Shown: in pieces, positions 33,940 through 46,070 of the stretch
How positions within the stretch are numbered: the stretch's first letter is position 1
How the letters are laid out: every line of letters starts with the position of its first letter
Assembly (NCBI GenBank): GCA_903813345.2
Contig: CAIIXF020000005.1
Span: 35,097,375 to 35,157,374, forward strand
Length of the DNA: 60,000 nucleotides
From: Owenia fusiformis
Taxonomy: Eukaryota > Annelida > Polychaeta > Sabellida > Oweniidae
Direction: 5' to 3'
Translations under genes and position numbers: made by a program
The notes under the pieces: model-generated
The model's database searches: none
What the model was told of the DNA's origin: nothing
Seen by the model: only the letters and a program-made list of their open reading frames with translations

Positions 33940-36900
33940 ATGGGTGGAAGTTCAAGCACCACACGTAAGGTCACTGTTGAAGAAAGTGAAGGAAATGGAG
34001 TAGTGAAGGTAAATGTTTGAAATTGATAATAATTTTTTTTGATTTTTTCACAAAAATTCTGAGGTGAACTTGGTCATGTAGCCTGATAAATGTAGCGATT
34101 TAGTCTAAAATAAAAATGTATACTATTTTGAATGGTATGTATTGATACATCATAATGAAATGATGTCGTGGGGATATTGACACCTGCAATGATATACGTG
34201 TACCAGAAAATTATTGTCTACAGTGGGGGGCATAAAGAATTACAAAACCTATGGAAATTACATGTTGTCGCATATGTAATAAATTCTTACCTCAGTGTAT
34301 TCAGTGCTCTATTTTCTCCGTCATAGTAAGTCCAGATATAGTGGAATTTGTGTCCATAATGACAAATAAGAACTTAAAAATTTGATGTGGAATTCACATG
34401 TTAATGCCGACTCTTCAAATGTTGAGGTGATTTTGGAGCCAGATTACGCCGCAATGTGGGTTGGCTCCCAGAATGCAACATGACACGTGTCAGCTTTCAA
34501 AATGCCATTCCGCCGTTTTGAAATACGTCACGAATAAATAAGGTTACTTGATGTTGCATTCTGGGAGTCAATCCTCCTTGGATCACAAACATGGCGATTC
34601 ATGAAAACATTAGTCCGATTTGGTAGGGATTTATCCATCATGAGGCTTTGGATTCATTTATTGTGCTACTTAAAGTGGATGGGAATTATTTTTCTACCAC
34701 TTGGGAGAGTTTGAGACATGAAACTTAGAATTTAGCTCATTGTGACAACTTTTGAGGGTTGAGATTTATTTTTGTCCCCCACTTTATGTCTACAGTATGT
34801 CGATAATCTGCAAAAGGCTAATAAGCCCATATAAAGCAGATATATAATTTAACAGTGATAGAATTTTAATAGAATATAATTTAAAACCTTAACATTTAAA
34901 AATAGATCTATGGTTTGCAACTCATTAAAATTAAAAGGAACTTTCCTGGTTGTCCCCTGTACCCCCCCCCCCTCCCCTAGACTATATCCTATTTAGTCTG
35001 AATTATATTCAGACTATAACTTATAAGGCACCTATGTTAAAGTTTGGTAATTCCAAATATTTGTTTACACAGGAAGTGCTATTCAAAATGGCCGATTGGG
35101 TAAAATTAATTTGCAAATTTTTACTTCAACTAGCTTTATTTCCACTAGACAATATGCTGTGTTACTTTTTATTGCATTTAATTGTACCTTACTATTTAAT
35201 TGAAATTTTGTAATGTTTATTTTATTGAAAATTTATTTCCTCCAATTGATAATTTTGTGCAAAAAATTTCACTGCAATTTCCACAGGAAAGTAGTACATC
35301 ATAACAGACTGACTTCTAGTCAGTCTGTTGGATACATACTACCCCCTCCCCCCCCCCCCCCCCCCCCCCCTAGGAAGTCCCTTTATGTTGAAATACCCTG
35401 AGGTGACTGTCAGGCTACCGCGTTGACATCACCCCTCTTTACCAGTAGTGCAGGCTTGTTGCTGTGCAATTGGGACCTTTTACATTAAAACATAGATCTA
35501 TATTAAAAACACACCTATTTAATTGCAGTTATTGACATAGGCATAGTATGGTGATTTAAAACTACTTAGACTGTCACAGTCTAAGATGTCACCAGGTAGA
35601 GTGTTCCATTTAGCTATTGTCCTAGGGAAATAGCTAAATTTGTATGCATCCGTTCTAGTTGATGGTTGTATGAACTTAGAAGGATGATACAGCCTAGTGT
35701 TGGTATTGATCTGTTGGCGGAAGTATGGAGGCATGTCGATGGCTGCTAGGTTTTGCTTTCCTTTGTAGAAAAGGAAAACTCTAGCAGCCTCTCGACGCTC
35801 CTTCAGTGGCTCCCACTGTAGGTCTTGAAGAGCTTTGGTGACGCAGCCTGGTTCCCTTGAATGGCATTTGGTTACAAACCTGGCTGCTCTTCTCTGTACC
35901 TGTTCCAACATATCAATATCTTTTTGTCGGTATGGATCCCATGCCGAACTGGCATACTCTAAATTAGGCCAGACAAGTGACTTATACGCCTGAGCCTTCA
36001 CTTTTTCAGGGCATTGATGGAGGTTGCGCCTGAGAAATCCAAGCACCTTATTGGCTTTGGATACAATAGTTTGAATATGTGTAGTCCAGCGTAAGTTGTT
36101 TGTGATGTCAATACCTAGGTATGGGATGTGAGTTACCGACTTAAGGTTTTCCCCTAGCATGGTGTAATTGTGAATGATAGGGGATTTACCTTTGTAAATA
36201 TTAAGCACATAGCATTTTGATGGATGGAATTTCATTTGCCATGTTGATGCCAAGGAGACCTGAGTTTATCTAGACTCTCCTGTAGAATTCATCAAATTCC
36301 TGATAGTAATGTAATGACCTTCGATAGAAAGTCACTACTACAGTCTCGGCTATAGAGGCTAGCCCCTTTGGCCGAATCAGTAGAGTGTCTGCCTCAAGAG
36401 CGGAAGGTCCTGGGTTGGATTCCCATACTGGGCATTGATTTTAGCCTTTTCATAATCTAAATTCTCCCATTGCTAGATCTTCCAAGCCAAGAGGAACCAA
36501 ACCATGGGAAAGTGCTGATGGCTAGAGTAGCATTTGCCCTGATAATTAAGGACTTTGAATTTGTCCTTATTAGTTTTGGCATTTTTTCAATTTAGCCCCT
36601 CTTAAACCTCAAATTAAAAAAGTAAAAGGTTTTGGGCCGATATAAAGGTAGCAGCAGTGGTAGAAAATCTATTATAACCTCCCAGCTTGACACAGATTGA
36701 TTGCCGTGCCTTCTTCATTTAAAAATTGTTTCCATCGCCCCTTTAGCCTAGGCATGTAACATTTCATCATCTAAAATTATTTCATATTGCTTTTAGATAT
36801 CTGAAGATGTAGTGAGGCGTCTAAAAGGAGAATCTACTGTACCAGGTGTGTAGCAACTTGTAGTATGGAATACTGTATTTAATAATGCTAAGATTTTACT

Positions 36901-39078
36901 CTGTACATACCTGCTAAATCTCATATTTAAATCTGATTCTGAATTTTCGGCATTTTATATATTTATGTAATATACCGGTACGTATATTGTAACAGACTGT
37001 TCAGCAACCTCTTTATTGGTTTCACTTATGAGACTTTTTTACATGTAATATCTGTACCATCAAACTTTGTATTCGCTTCAGTAATTGGTGATAAATCAGA
37101 GAGGTTGAGTGGGATAGAGGTTCTCGACAGAAAGAAACATGATAAAGAGATGAAAAACCTTCAGGCATACTATGAGGAAAGGCTTCAATACTTGGAGCAA
37201 ATGGTGAGAAACGTGCACCAATGGATAACAAACCAAATGTTGCCCATTGTGTTTACATTTTGATGTCTTTTAAAATCCAAGTCTCTGAAATGTTTGAACT
37301 AAGCCTGGCTTAAAGCACTGTAGTTTGAATATAATCAATTGAAACAAGTTACAATTTATTTTCTTGAGATTTCCAAAAATTTACCAGAAGAAGTATATTT
37401 AAGAAGTTATAAGAAGTAGATTCATAGTTCACATATAAAGCACTGTACACTATTTCCATTTATTTTTTAAAACTTATTGACCAGCTTGGTATACTGATAT
37501 TAGCTGTGTTTCAATTTCAGAATTCACAGTTATACCAAACCACAACAGATCAGTTTGCCAAAGCAGTGCAGGAGGTGGAACAGAAATTCTTGTAAGTTTA
37601 TGATATATTTATAAAGGAAACAATAAGACTCATAAAATGTGAATAACCAGGTACCGCGTGGCAGTGATTTGTGATGATCTTTGGCCATGAGTATTTTTTC
37701 ATGTATACAAGAACTGTGGCTGTATCTATCACATTTGAAATTCTATAAAAATGTCTCAGAAAAATCTGTTGATAGTGTAAATTATGCATCATAATGAATT
37801 TAGAAATATCTAGGGCAATAAAGGGTGAAGATCACAGCTATTAGCCCTTTAAATATAGTGAAAAATACTTATAGTGCCACTTTAAAAATTCAGGTCATTA
37901 TTATTTTTATTTCATGTAATAGGATAGTCTCTAAATAGCAGAAAAATCAATGAAATCTCGTGCTGCCATCTTTTATTCAGCTTTTAACTCGGGCTAGAGC
38001 TCCATTCATTTACATGCTAAAATCTTGGAAAAGTGGCTTAATTTCATGATTTATCAAAGTGTGTTTGTTGAATCTGTATAAAACTTGAATGATATACCAC
38101 ATGATGACCCTGTTTATGTACATGATGTGATTAAACTTAAACATGCAAATGTTGATTGACATACAAATAATCCACGGATTTAAAGAATTTTAGCATTGCA
38201 TCTATGGACATTTGGCCCAAGTTTTTTTTAATTGTTATAGAAAATTATTCAAATTACATAACTGTGTAAATCAAAGCTATTAAAGGAGAAAACATTTCAC
38301 TGAATTCAAATATGCCATTTAAAAGAAGGTAATGTAAGTCATTAGAGGTTTAATATGCAAGTCTCTTAAAATCTCACGAAAAACGAGATTTAGCGAGATT
38401 TCAAAAGCTATATGGAAACTATACTATTGTAGAAAACAGACATCATCTCCGGTGTGCCAGGAGCTGCAGAGTGAAGACATGGATTAGTTGAAATCTCATG
38501 CACCTTAACCTCTTGAATCCCATGCTCTAAAATCAGTTTGAAAATTGTTCAAATTGGAGCAATTTTTGTGAAAAATTCAGGTTATTATGTTTGGCAATTT
38601 TTTTTTTTCATGTATTGTAGAAAACAGACATCATCTCCAGTGTGCCAGGAACTCCAGAGTGAAGTGGTAGCCTGCTACAATGCCAACCCTAAACAAACCT
38701 TGCTATGTTCTGCACAGATCAAGGCTTTCACAGACTGCGTAGACAAATATAGACAGGTTAGAGTGTAATGTTTAGGTTGATCTGTTTAGGTTCTCTTGGT
38801 AGTCAAGAGGTTGATGGTTTCAACATTCAGTTCATTGACAGACATCTCATTGTTATCAATAGTGTATCATTTAATTCAACTTGAAGCTTCTATCCAATAT
38901 CCCAACTGCAATTTCATATATTGTAAAAGGTTCTCTACACAGTAAAGCTATGCTGTTAGCCTGTTATATACTATTGTCCAGTCCACTATATTGATATTAT
39001 AGGGAGATAAACAACACCTTTCACATTCACATTCTTTTGTTTCAGAATAAATTAACCAGGGGGAATGGAGGTGTATGA
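33940..39078 (+). CDS. CHCHD3: MICOS subunit MIC19/MIC25-like (CHCHD3/CHCHD6), 6 exons
   Basis: Exons 33940-34008, 36797-36845, 37082-37203, 37521-37591, 38621-38756, 39046-39078 join in frame into 159 aa. The family shapes mitochondrial cristae at contact sites. The start MGGSSS fits N-myristoylation (Gly2, Ser6). A short N-terminal segment with ISEDVVRRLK follows, then a charged helical part (about 50-103). The C-terminal CHCH domain has twin C-x9-C (C112/C122, C133/C143), the pattern oxidised by Mia40 in the intermembrane space. The protein is shorter than the human one (about 227 aa), mainly in the helical part. If exon 6 is skipped, exon 5 runs on for four codons to a stop at 38766. AATAAA at 39672 fits a 600-bp 3' UTR. 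Intron 1 hosts a LINE fragment, a tRNA-like SINE and a MITE. Confidence 0.88.
34221..34784. mobile_element. MITE with CAGTGGGGG ends in CHCHD3-like intron 1
   Basis: Left end CAGTGGGGGGCATAAAG; right end reads AAGTGGGGGACAAAAATAA on the minus strand; TA lies on each side. Inside, TGGCTCCCAGAATGCAACAT and its near-complement around 34550 form a second inverted pair. Probably a Tc1/mariner-type MITE, by the TA. Confidence 0.5.
35326..35375. repeat. Poly-C tract (about 26 C) with shared leader
   Basis: The leader CTGTTGGATACATAC, also found at 33180, precedes CCCCCTCCC and a long uninterrupted C run. Such length is prone to polymerase slippage, so the exact count is doubtful. Confidence 0.6.
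35519..36281 (-). pseudogene. 5'-truncated non-LTR reverse transcriptase (C-terminal part)
   Basis: An open frame of about 244 codons with the thumb and post-RT part of a jockey/CR1-like protein: MKFHPSKC, YLGIDITNNLRW, KANKVLGFLRRNL, SLVWPNLEYASSAWDPY, LEQVQRRAARFV and, near the end, FPRTIAKWNTLP. The catalytic YADD region is missing. Upstream, LQESLDKL appears in another frame up to about 36281, so a frameshift and then the truncation point lie there. It differs in sequence from the 10.8-kb LINE and belongs to another family. It sits antisense in intron 1 of the CHCHD3-like gene. Confidence 0.88.
36361..36445 (+). repeat. tRNA-derived SINE head
   Basis: TGGCCGAATCAGTAG at about 36369 resembles a pol III A box and GGTTGGATTCC at about 36413 a B box, at tRNA-like spacing. 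GCCC at the start can pair with GGGC at the end, but the rest of the acceptor stem does not pair. About 50 bp just upstream (36308-36352) match a piece near 7060-7105, read on the other strand. Confidence 0.5.
38333..38425. repeat. Dispersed repeat: empty-site relative of the giant element insertion
   Basis: TAAGTCATTAGAGGT..TGCAA(G/A)TCTCTTAAAAT runs straight on into ACGAGA(T/A)TTAG.GA.ATTTCAAA..CTAT, whereas at 16475-16518 and 21536-21590 the same sequence is split by 5017 bp. Confidence 0.75.
38426..38476 (+). pseudogene. Duplicated 5' edge of CHCHD3-like exon 5 with its acceptor
   Basis: ATTGTAG plus 44 bp of exon 5 sequence recur 188 bp upstream of the real exon start (38621), with three mismatches. 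If spliced, the frame would run 18 codons and stop (TAG at about 38485) after only the first CHCH cysteine. Confidence 0.8.
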
Positions 39079-42000
39079 TAGCAGTTTTATTAGGATTAAT
39101 TGACAGTCAGGACCATATTCTATATAGCACTAAAGATTTTGAAGGAGTGTTTTACACCTAGCTTATTATATGAACAGTTGAAAATTGTGCCAGTGAACAC
39201 GATTTATTCAAGTAAATCAGGAATTTAGTATTTGTGGACTTATTAAAGTCATAATGGACTTCTTCGTAAAATGTGATTTTTAGAAGCTAAAGAGGCCATT
39301 GGAGCATTTCGTAAAATTAAATCCCATATGCAAGTTACAGTAAAACCTCTACATGTGAATACTTCTGGTAACTGAGTTACTGTGTCATTTATTTTAGACA
39401 AGCTTCATGCAATGCGTTGATAAAAACATACATTGAATGCTATTCTTATTTTGTGTGCCACATATAGAGGTTATTTACTTCAAATAACACGAAAATCTAG
39501 GGATTTCTAAAAATAGGAAGTGTATTCATAATATTGCATGATATAAAATGCTTAAAACATTTAAATGAATTAGTAATGACTATTGCAATACATACAAGAA
39601 TTGTCATAAATGCCATAGAAGAGACTAGAGACAGGTGTGACCTGGCTTTGGTTTATAACTATTATTTGTGAAATAAAAGTTTTGAAATTGTAGTTTTATA
39701 TTCTTGGGTTAAATTAGTGTACTTTGGCTTATATTATAGTCCTTTCCAATGTTATCAAAATCTGTTATGAAACTTTTCAATTTAATTTCAAAAAGTTATT
39801 TTCATCCTAGATAGACCTAAGATATTGCTTTATTTTGAAGGTTTAGCATATTTAGAAAATATTTGTAAGGGCAAAAAATTGACATTTTTGTAAAACTATT
39901 TAGCTACCTGAGTGACATCACAGCATATCATCGTGACATCACAAATTTTTAAAAATGCTTTAAAAGTTTATATATGCATTAAATCAAAGATTGAATGGTT
40001 GAAATAAAATGAATTTTGCCTGATCTATTCAAATGAGTAAAAACATAATTATTTCTGTTTAAAAGTGTTAAATGCTGTATTTGGTGATCTAAAAAATCTA
40101 AATGTTTTGTTTGTGAAATCGCGGGAAATTCAAATATTTGAAAATTATTAGATGAACAACTTTTTTTTCAAAGGTCACATTTTCAAAGAAATAATTACTT
40201 TCCAGTTTTACTTGAATGGTTAAACTATATTCCAACTTCATACAGGGCCTTTAACAATAGAGGACGTGCTGTATAGATGGGTAAATAGGAAGCATCAGCT
40301 GGGTTTGTATACCATTCTTTTATATGGGATAACTAAGAAATCATTTTGTCTTAAAAACATTTCTTGGTGGAATGATAAAACCCACTGCCAAGCAACCAGA
40401 TGAAATGCTGATTGAGATTAAACCTTACAGTTGTAATCCGTAAGAGTTAAAGGCCTTGTACAAGTTTGGAAACATTTTCACCATTCAAATATTAATTTTC
40501 ATAAATTGAAAAAGTATTTGAGACATTTTCAAAATAATTTAATTTCCCACGATGTAGAAACAAAAGGTTAGAAGTTTGAATCATCAAATACAACTAACCA
40601 CTGTAAAACAGATTATTTTATCTACTCTATTGAATATATCAGACAAAAGTTATATTGTTTCAACCATTCAATTGAGCTCCCTTTACCACATGACAGCTGA
40701 CTAAACTAGCATTTTTGTGAAATAAATTAGATTAACAATGATGCTGATTACAATGACGAATAAAATGTACCATAATCAAATTTATACCTGAATTAGAACA
40801 ATACATTGAGGAAAATATTTGCCAAAAAAGAAATTTTGTAATGATGAGGCCCAAATGTCATTTTGACTTTTTCTCAAGTTATTATCATATTTTAGGAGAA
40901 AATAATCGGGAAGATGCTGCTGATATAAAAATAAGACAAAAAAGAACACATTCATTTACAATTCGTAACCATGATTTATTAATACATGAATACATTTATC
41001 TATCAATACACATCCGTTTATTCTTAACACACTCATTACTTATTACACATACTGTACAAAGCAACTAAAATAATATTTGAAATTATAATATAACCGTTCC
41101 AGAATATGCAATACAGTATTTAATACTTGTACTCGTAAATATATCAATAGTAACAGAAAAAGCTGTTCTAGTTCTAATTTCTAGTGTACCAAGGGTCTGG
41201 TTACATAATATTGGTTCCATTTCACAAAGGAATGCAGCATCATACTAGAATTTATATGAGGCATGAAACCCAAGGTCCTTTGTTCTGTAAAGGCGACTGA
41301 TACAATACGGATTGATGCATGGAAGCAACACCAGGGATCAAAATCTTCCAGACTACCACAGCATATACATGTGTAGTTGAAATATTGTAAAATAAGAAAT
41401 TTCTTATAAGACAGTCACATAATGTTGTGAAAATGCATAATACAGGAAAACTCAAATCAGCTGGGTAAATTGTGAAGTGATTGATGGATAAAATAGCCAC
41501 AAATGTAACTTAAACTATCTAAGACTAAAGTGAATTATACCAAAAAAAACAGTTTCAATTATGTGCTAACTCAGACAATATCACTGATAAGAGTTAATTA
41601 ATTTAACATTGATGATGTAACAAATTACATTATTGAAGCACGATATGCAATTCACAGTGAGGGGTATCCTAAAGAGGTGAGGTTGAAAACAGATGTACAA
41701 AATGAGATCAACTACTTAACCACAACTAAACTCTTCAATAAAGGATAATTCTTTGATCTAGATCATCTAGCCTATACTATTTGAATTGCCTTTATGCCAA
41801 TGCTATATGTGGTCAGAAATGTACAAATGTATTTAATATGTAAAGTGAAACCTGTGAAGTGGAACACCTCTTGAAGTGGAACACTTTTCAGAGTCCCAAG
41901 ACCAATTGACTTAATGTAAAATGAACCCCTTCAAGTGGAACACCTCACAAGTGGAACACTTTTTGGGGGTACCAAAGGTGTTCCAATTAGACAGGTTTTA

Positions 42001-43733
42001 CAGTAATTACATTTCATTTTCTGCTTACAAGAAGCTTACATTCATTTCAGTAAAATTGTCAGTTGTTATGTCATAGAGTAGTGTTGATAGCTGATGCATA
42101 CAAAGGGTAGTTACAATACTAGGTAAATGTAGAGTACGACAATTTTGAATATCTGATAACAAACAAATGTGAATGTTGATGAACAAAAAAATATGAACTA
42201 CAAAATTCTCAGAGCTAGCTACTTGCAATCTATCTAGATGTATATACTACATCAACTATTCAAACAAATCAGTCATCTCACTGAACAGTATCTAGTATAA
42301 GTAATGTATCACTGAGATACACTGAAACCTGCCAAATATGAACACTTAAATGTGATTGTGTACACACTGTACAATAGGAACAATTCAACCTGCTAATCTA
42401 TGAAAATGAAGTTGTATTCAATAGACAACTCTCTCGAAAATAATGTTCTCACTTCTAGATGGAATTGATCAGAGACTTCCACAGTACAGAAATCTAAGTG
42501 TAGAGCTCAGATAAAAATTTGAAAATGTCTGTACCGATAAAATCAGTTTGCAGATTCAAGAATGTGGAATATCATGAAAATTGGATAATTTGACCAGTTT
42601 GGGGTATTTCTTAGTCACAATAACATGAGAATTATCTACCATTATAAATATTTTTTGGAAAAAAATTGAGGTGAACATTAATGATATGTGCACACGTCGA
42701 CAGGTTTAAGTGTACATAAAGTTTAACTGTATTAACTTGAATTCAGTCCTACAATACAATGATTATGATGTTGAAACTATGAGTAACTAACTAACTAACA
42801 AACAACTATATACATTTGCTCCATGTATCAGAATATTCATGGCACTTCTGTACAATTTTAAATTTCCTGATAGCCGCAAGATCAGTGAAATGTTTATGAG
42901 CCTGGCCATAGGAAAACCGGTCACAAAAATTAAAATTGTGCTACAGAGCCAAAAGTGTGCCCAAGATTAGGAGGAAAATGTGCTCAATTTAAAGCCGACT
43001 TTTTGGTCTATATATGCAAGGAAAAATGTTAACACACATGCCATGGCTCATTTGAAACGTCTCTTTGTGCTTTTTAAGAAAACAAAAGATCAGAATATTG
43101 AAAAAACTGTGATAAGACCCCTTTTCCTGTGGCCGGGCTCATATTTTGATATCATTATCTATAACATCTATTTAGAGTACATGTAAGTTGCGTTATTTCT
43201 TGTCCTAGGCTATATCCTAGTATGAAGTAAGTACAAACTAACTTCTATATTGAGAGAAAATACCCAAAGAATCAGATTATGCACATGCATTTGGACTTTG
43301 GAGCACCTCATTTGAAATTCAGGAAAACATCGAGTGGTGCAACTCTTCATTGTTTACTATGCATATGAAGATATGAAAGACCTGTCAAAAGTGAATGCTG
43401 TTTATACCATGTTATTAAAGGGTTCACTTTGAAGGTTGTGATAACACGGGATACATGAGTCAATGGAGTTGAGTGTCAACAACATGGAGCTGATAAAGTG
43501 TTCCATTTTAACTTAAGGCCTAACGGGATTCTGAGTATAATGCATCTTTAAATTCAAGGCATTTGTGTGACTGCTCTCATGTAAATCTCACTGAAATACA
43601 AAAGCTTTCTTGAATTAACTAGAGCATTCTACTAAGAATCTACTTCAAGTACATTTTACAAAACATTTTGCCATAAATACAGACAAAATCTTCATTTTCT
43701 ATACACATTTCATTGTCAGGCCTCAAATGAAAT
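39079..43733. other. CHCHD3-like 3' UTR, then intergenic and zinc-finger 3' side
   Basis: AATAAA at 39672-39677 probably ends the CHCHD3-like mRNA. From there to 43733 I see no gene; one MITE is at 41843. Whatever 3' UTR the zinc-finger gene has lies at the right edge, but I found no clear minus-strand poly(A) signal. Confidence 0.45.
41843..42003. mobile_element. MITE, CAGTGAAACCTGT family, copy 2
   Basis: Begins AAGTGAAACCTGTGAAGTGG and ends TAGACAGGTTTTACAG, with TA at both edges. It shares GTGGAACACCTC, CAGAGTCCCAAG and GGTACCAAAG with copy 1 at 24657 and is shorter by internal deletion. Confidence 0.65.
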
Positions 43734-45569
43734 TCACACGAGATTGACAGGTACAATCATTGGACGTCCATTTCTGTCCTTCACCATTACCATCTGTGGT
43801 TGATTGGCACTCTGCTCTTCAACATATTGTACCTGTTGAGGTGCGTTAGCTTGATCATGTTCAATATGTGTCTCTACCTCTTCCTCTTGAGTCTCAACTT
43901 GTTCTATATGAGGTTCCTCCACTGTGGCTTCTTGCTGTTCAGAGTCGGCCTGTATGACCCAAATCTGAGTCCCATCATTAGATTCAACAACAACATCCTG
44001 TTCCTGTTGCGTCACAAAACATCGGTCTTCTTGTTGTACGTAGCTATGGTCATCCTGCTGAACTTGGACATAGCTCGTCAATAAAGGAGCATTAAGTGGG
44101 ACTTCTTCCGTTTCAACTACTTCACACACAACATTTTCGTCAAATACAACATTATTTGTGTCCACAATATTATTATCCATTTCACTGTTATTTACTTCAT
44201 TGTCAGATGTCTCATTATGATCCAAAACATTTGTTACAATTGAATTCTGAGCAAGGCTTTTGATGTAATCGGAACCTTCTCCAAAAGAAATGTCTGAGTT
44301 ATCTTGATGTTCAAAGCTCTTACGCTGAGCTCTGCGTGATGCCTTCAACATCTGCTTCACTTGGCACTGACGCATATGCTTTGTTAAATGGTACTGCTTC
44401 ACAAAGCCAGCTTTACAGAACTTACAAATATAGTCTGCATTCTCAACATGAACGTTCATGTGGAAATTTAGCGAACTTCTCGAATAACATACCTCATCAC
44501 AATGCGAGCAAGGGAAGATTTTGTTTGTATTGTAAGCTGGTTTTTCACTTTCAGCTTTGATGTCCATGTTCATTTTGAATTGTTTAATTTGCTGTTTTTT
44601 GATGATGCGTGTTTTCTTGTGCTGTTTTGCATGCTCCTTTAGGGTATGTCTGTCTTCAAAGACTTGTGCACATACAGAGCAGCAGTATGGCTGCTGGAGA
44701 CCATGTGTATCGGCCAAGTGATTCTGAAAGGACAGTTCATTTCGGAACTTCTGCTGGCATTTCTTACACTTGATGAGTCCATCTGATCTATTCCCTTTTA
44801 TGTTACAATCCTCTAAAGTAGCAAGTGTTACATTGAAGGCCATTTTAGGCGGAGTAGCTTGGTTCCCATCAGTCATTTGGTCTTCTGTATCATCTAAATC
44901 ATTTCCTGAAGCAGCAACATCTTCATCAGACACATCAGAATCAGTTTCCAAATCACCATTATCTTTAAGTTTAACCCCTTTCACATAACAGTTTGCTTTT
45001 TTGCTAGATTCACGATCCTTAATTAATTCTGACTTCCAATCTTCGATCTTATGATAACGTATCATGTGCCTCTTTAAGTGGGCTTTCCTATTAAAATGCC
45101 TGTTGCACAAACCACAGGCATGCTCCTTAATACCTTCATGAACCTCGAGGTGCATTCTTAGGTTGCTTGCTCCAGCAAACTTTTTGGGACAATGAGGGCA
45201 GCTATAAGGTTTAACACCTGTGTGTGTTCTCAAGTGACGCTGTAGATTGCATTTGGTACTGAAAGTATGAGCACAGAAAGAGCACACAAATTCCTTATCA
45301 TGAGTTTTGAAATGAGCTGAGAGGGCAACACTGTTGGAAAACACCTTTTCGCAGTCCTCCTTGGTGCATTTATATTTTGGGTTGACTGCATGTACATTCT
45401 TCAAATGCTCCTTCAGAGTTTTCTCTTTGTAGAAAACCTTGTCACATTTCTTACAAGGGTAGAGATCATCATCAATACCATGCGTACATGTTAAATGTTT
45501 GTTATAAGCTGACTGCTGGGTAAACTCTTGTTGACAAATTTCGCATACTATAGCATTAGGAACATCCAT
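43734..45569 (-). CDS. C2H2 zinc-finger protein with ten fingers, acidic/Gln-rich C-terminus
   Basis: 611 aa from the ATG at 45569, all in one exon. Fingers group as six (about 9-185), two (about 268-325) and two (about 353-405). The only classic TGxKPY linker (HTGVKPYSC) joins fingers 4 and 5. Finger 3 has an extra residue between its Cys pair (CTKEDC) and finger 10 ends in Cys rather than His. An acidic Ser/Asp linker separates the first two groups. Residues 430-611 are Asn-, Gln- and Glu-rich and end with MVMVKDRNGRPMIVPVNLV. A nuclear DNA-binding regulator is expected; the target is unknown and I cannot assign an orthologue. An acceptor (TTTTTTCAG) lies at 45591. Joining to the donor at 46105 would extend the N-terminus in frame (MAAFPLRISTSR before MDVP). 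Confidence 0.9.
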   Translation of the reverse strand: MDVPNAIVCEICQQEFTQQSAYNKHLTCTHGIDDDLYPCKKCDKVFYKEKTLKEHLKNVHAVNPKYKCTKEDCEKVFSNSVALSAHFKTHDKEFVCSFCAHTFSTKCNLQRHLRTHTGVKPYSCPHCPKKFAGASNLRMHLEVHEGIKEHACGLCNRHFNRKAHLKRHMIRYHKIEDWKSELIKDRESSKKANCYVKGVKLKDNGDLETDSDVSDEDVAASGNDLDDTEDQMTDGNQATPPKMAFNVTLATLEDCNIKGNRSDGLIKCKKCQQKFRNELSFQNHLADTHGLQQPYCCSVCAQVFEDRHTLKEHAKQHKKTRIIKKQQIKQFKMNMDIKAESEKPAYNTNKIFPCSHCDEVCYSRSSLNFHMNVHVENADYICKFCKAGFVKQYHLTKHMRQCQVKQMLKASRRAQRKSFEHQDNSDISFGEGSDYIKSLAQNSIVTNVLDHNETSDNEVNNSEMDNNIVDTNNVVFDENVVCEVVETEEVPLNAPLLTSYVQVQQDDHSYVQQEDRCFVTQQEQDVVVESNDGTQIWVIQADSEQQEATVEEPHIEQVETQEEEVETHIEHDQANAPQQVQYVEEQSANQPQMVMVKDRNGRPMIVPVNLV

Positions 45570-45780
45570 TCTTGATGTACTGATACGAAGCTGAAAAATA
45601 ATAAAAACAGGTATTTATGTATTGTCATCATTAATTTGAATAAGAACATAGCAACCCATAAACTTATCTTGTTCCAAGCCCATCCTCTACGTTTCTGGTC
45701 TTGAGGGGGATGCATTGAAGCAGATATTACTTTTCAAATGTTGAAATTTAACGGTGCTAGGGACAAATATATTTCTTACC

Positions 45781-46070
45781 TCAATTGACTCTTAATACCA
45801 AAAGAAACGTTATTCCAAAGCAAGAAAAGACGCAGCTGTCTCAAATTGCAGAGATATACACTTCAAAGTTTGGAACGGCAAGTATTTTCAAAATGTCCTC
45901 CATAACTTCGGAAATCATTTCCGAGTGTATTACGGAAATTACCGAACTAAGCTGGTTTCTTTGGTACACAATGGCGGCATATCCGGTAAGTTTGATTTTT
46001 CAAATTTCGTTGATCTTATCATCAATTACTGTTGATTCCACTCATTCTGGGTCCCAAAATTATCATTAAA
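45781..46070. promoter_or_regulatory. 5' region of the zinc-finger gene with an alternative donor
   Basis: On the minus strand TTGAG followed by GTAAGAAAT at 45780/45779 is a good donor, so a non-coding first exon may end here and splice to 45590, as an alternative to the exon ending at 46106. The left copy of an inverted duplication lies in this stretch. Confidence 0.35.

Noticed and set aside
36361-36445. A functional tRNA gene
   Set aside because: A-box and B-box-like words are present, but most of the acceptor stem does not pair and the B box carries a mismatch. A tRNA-derived SINE explains it better.
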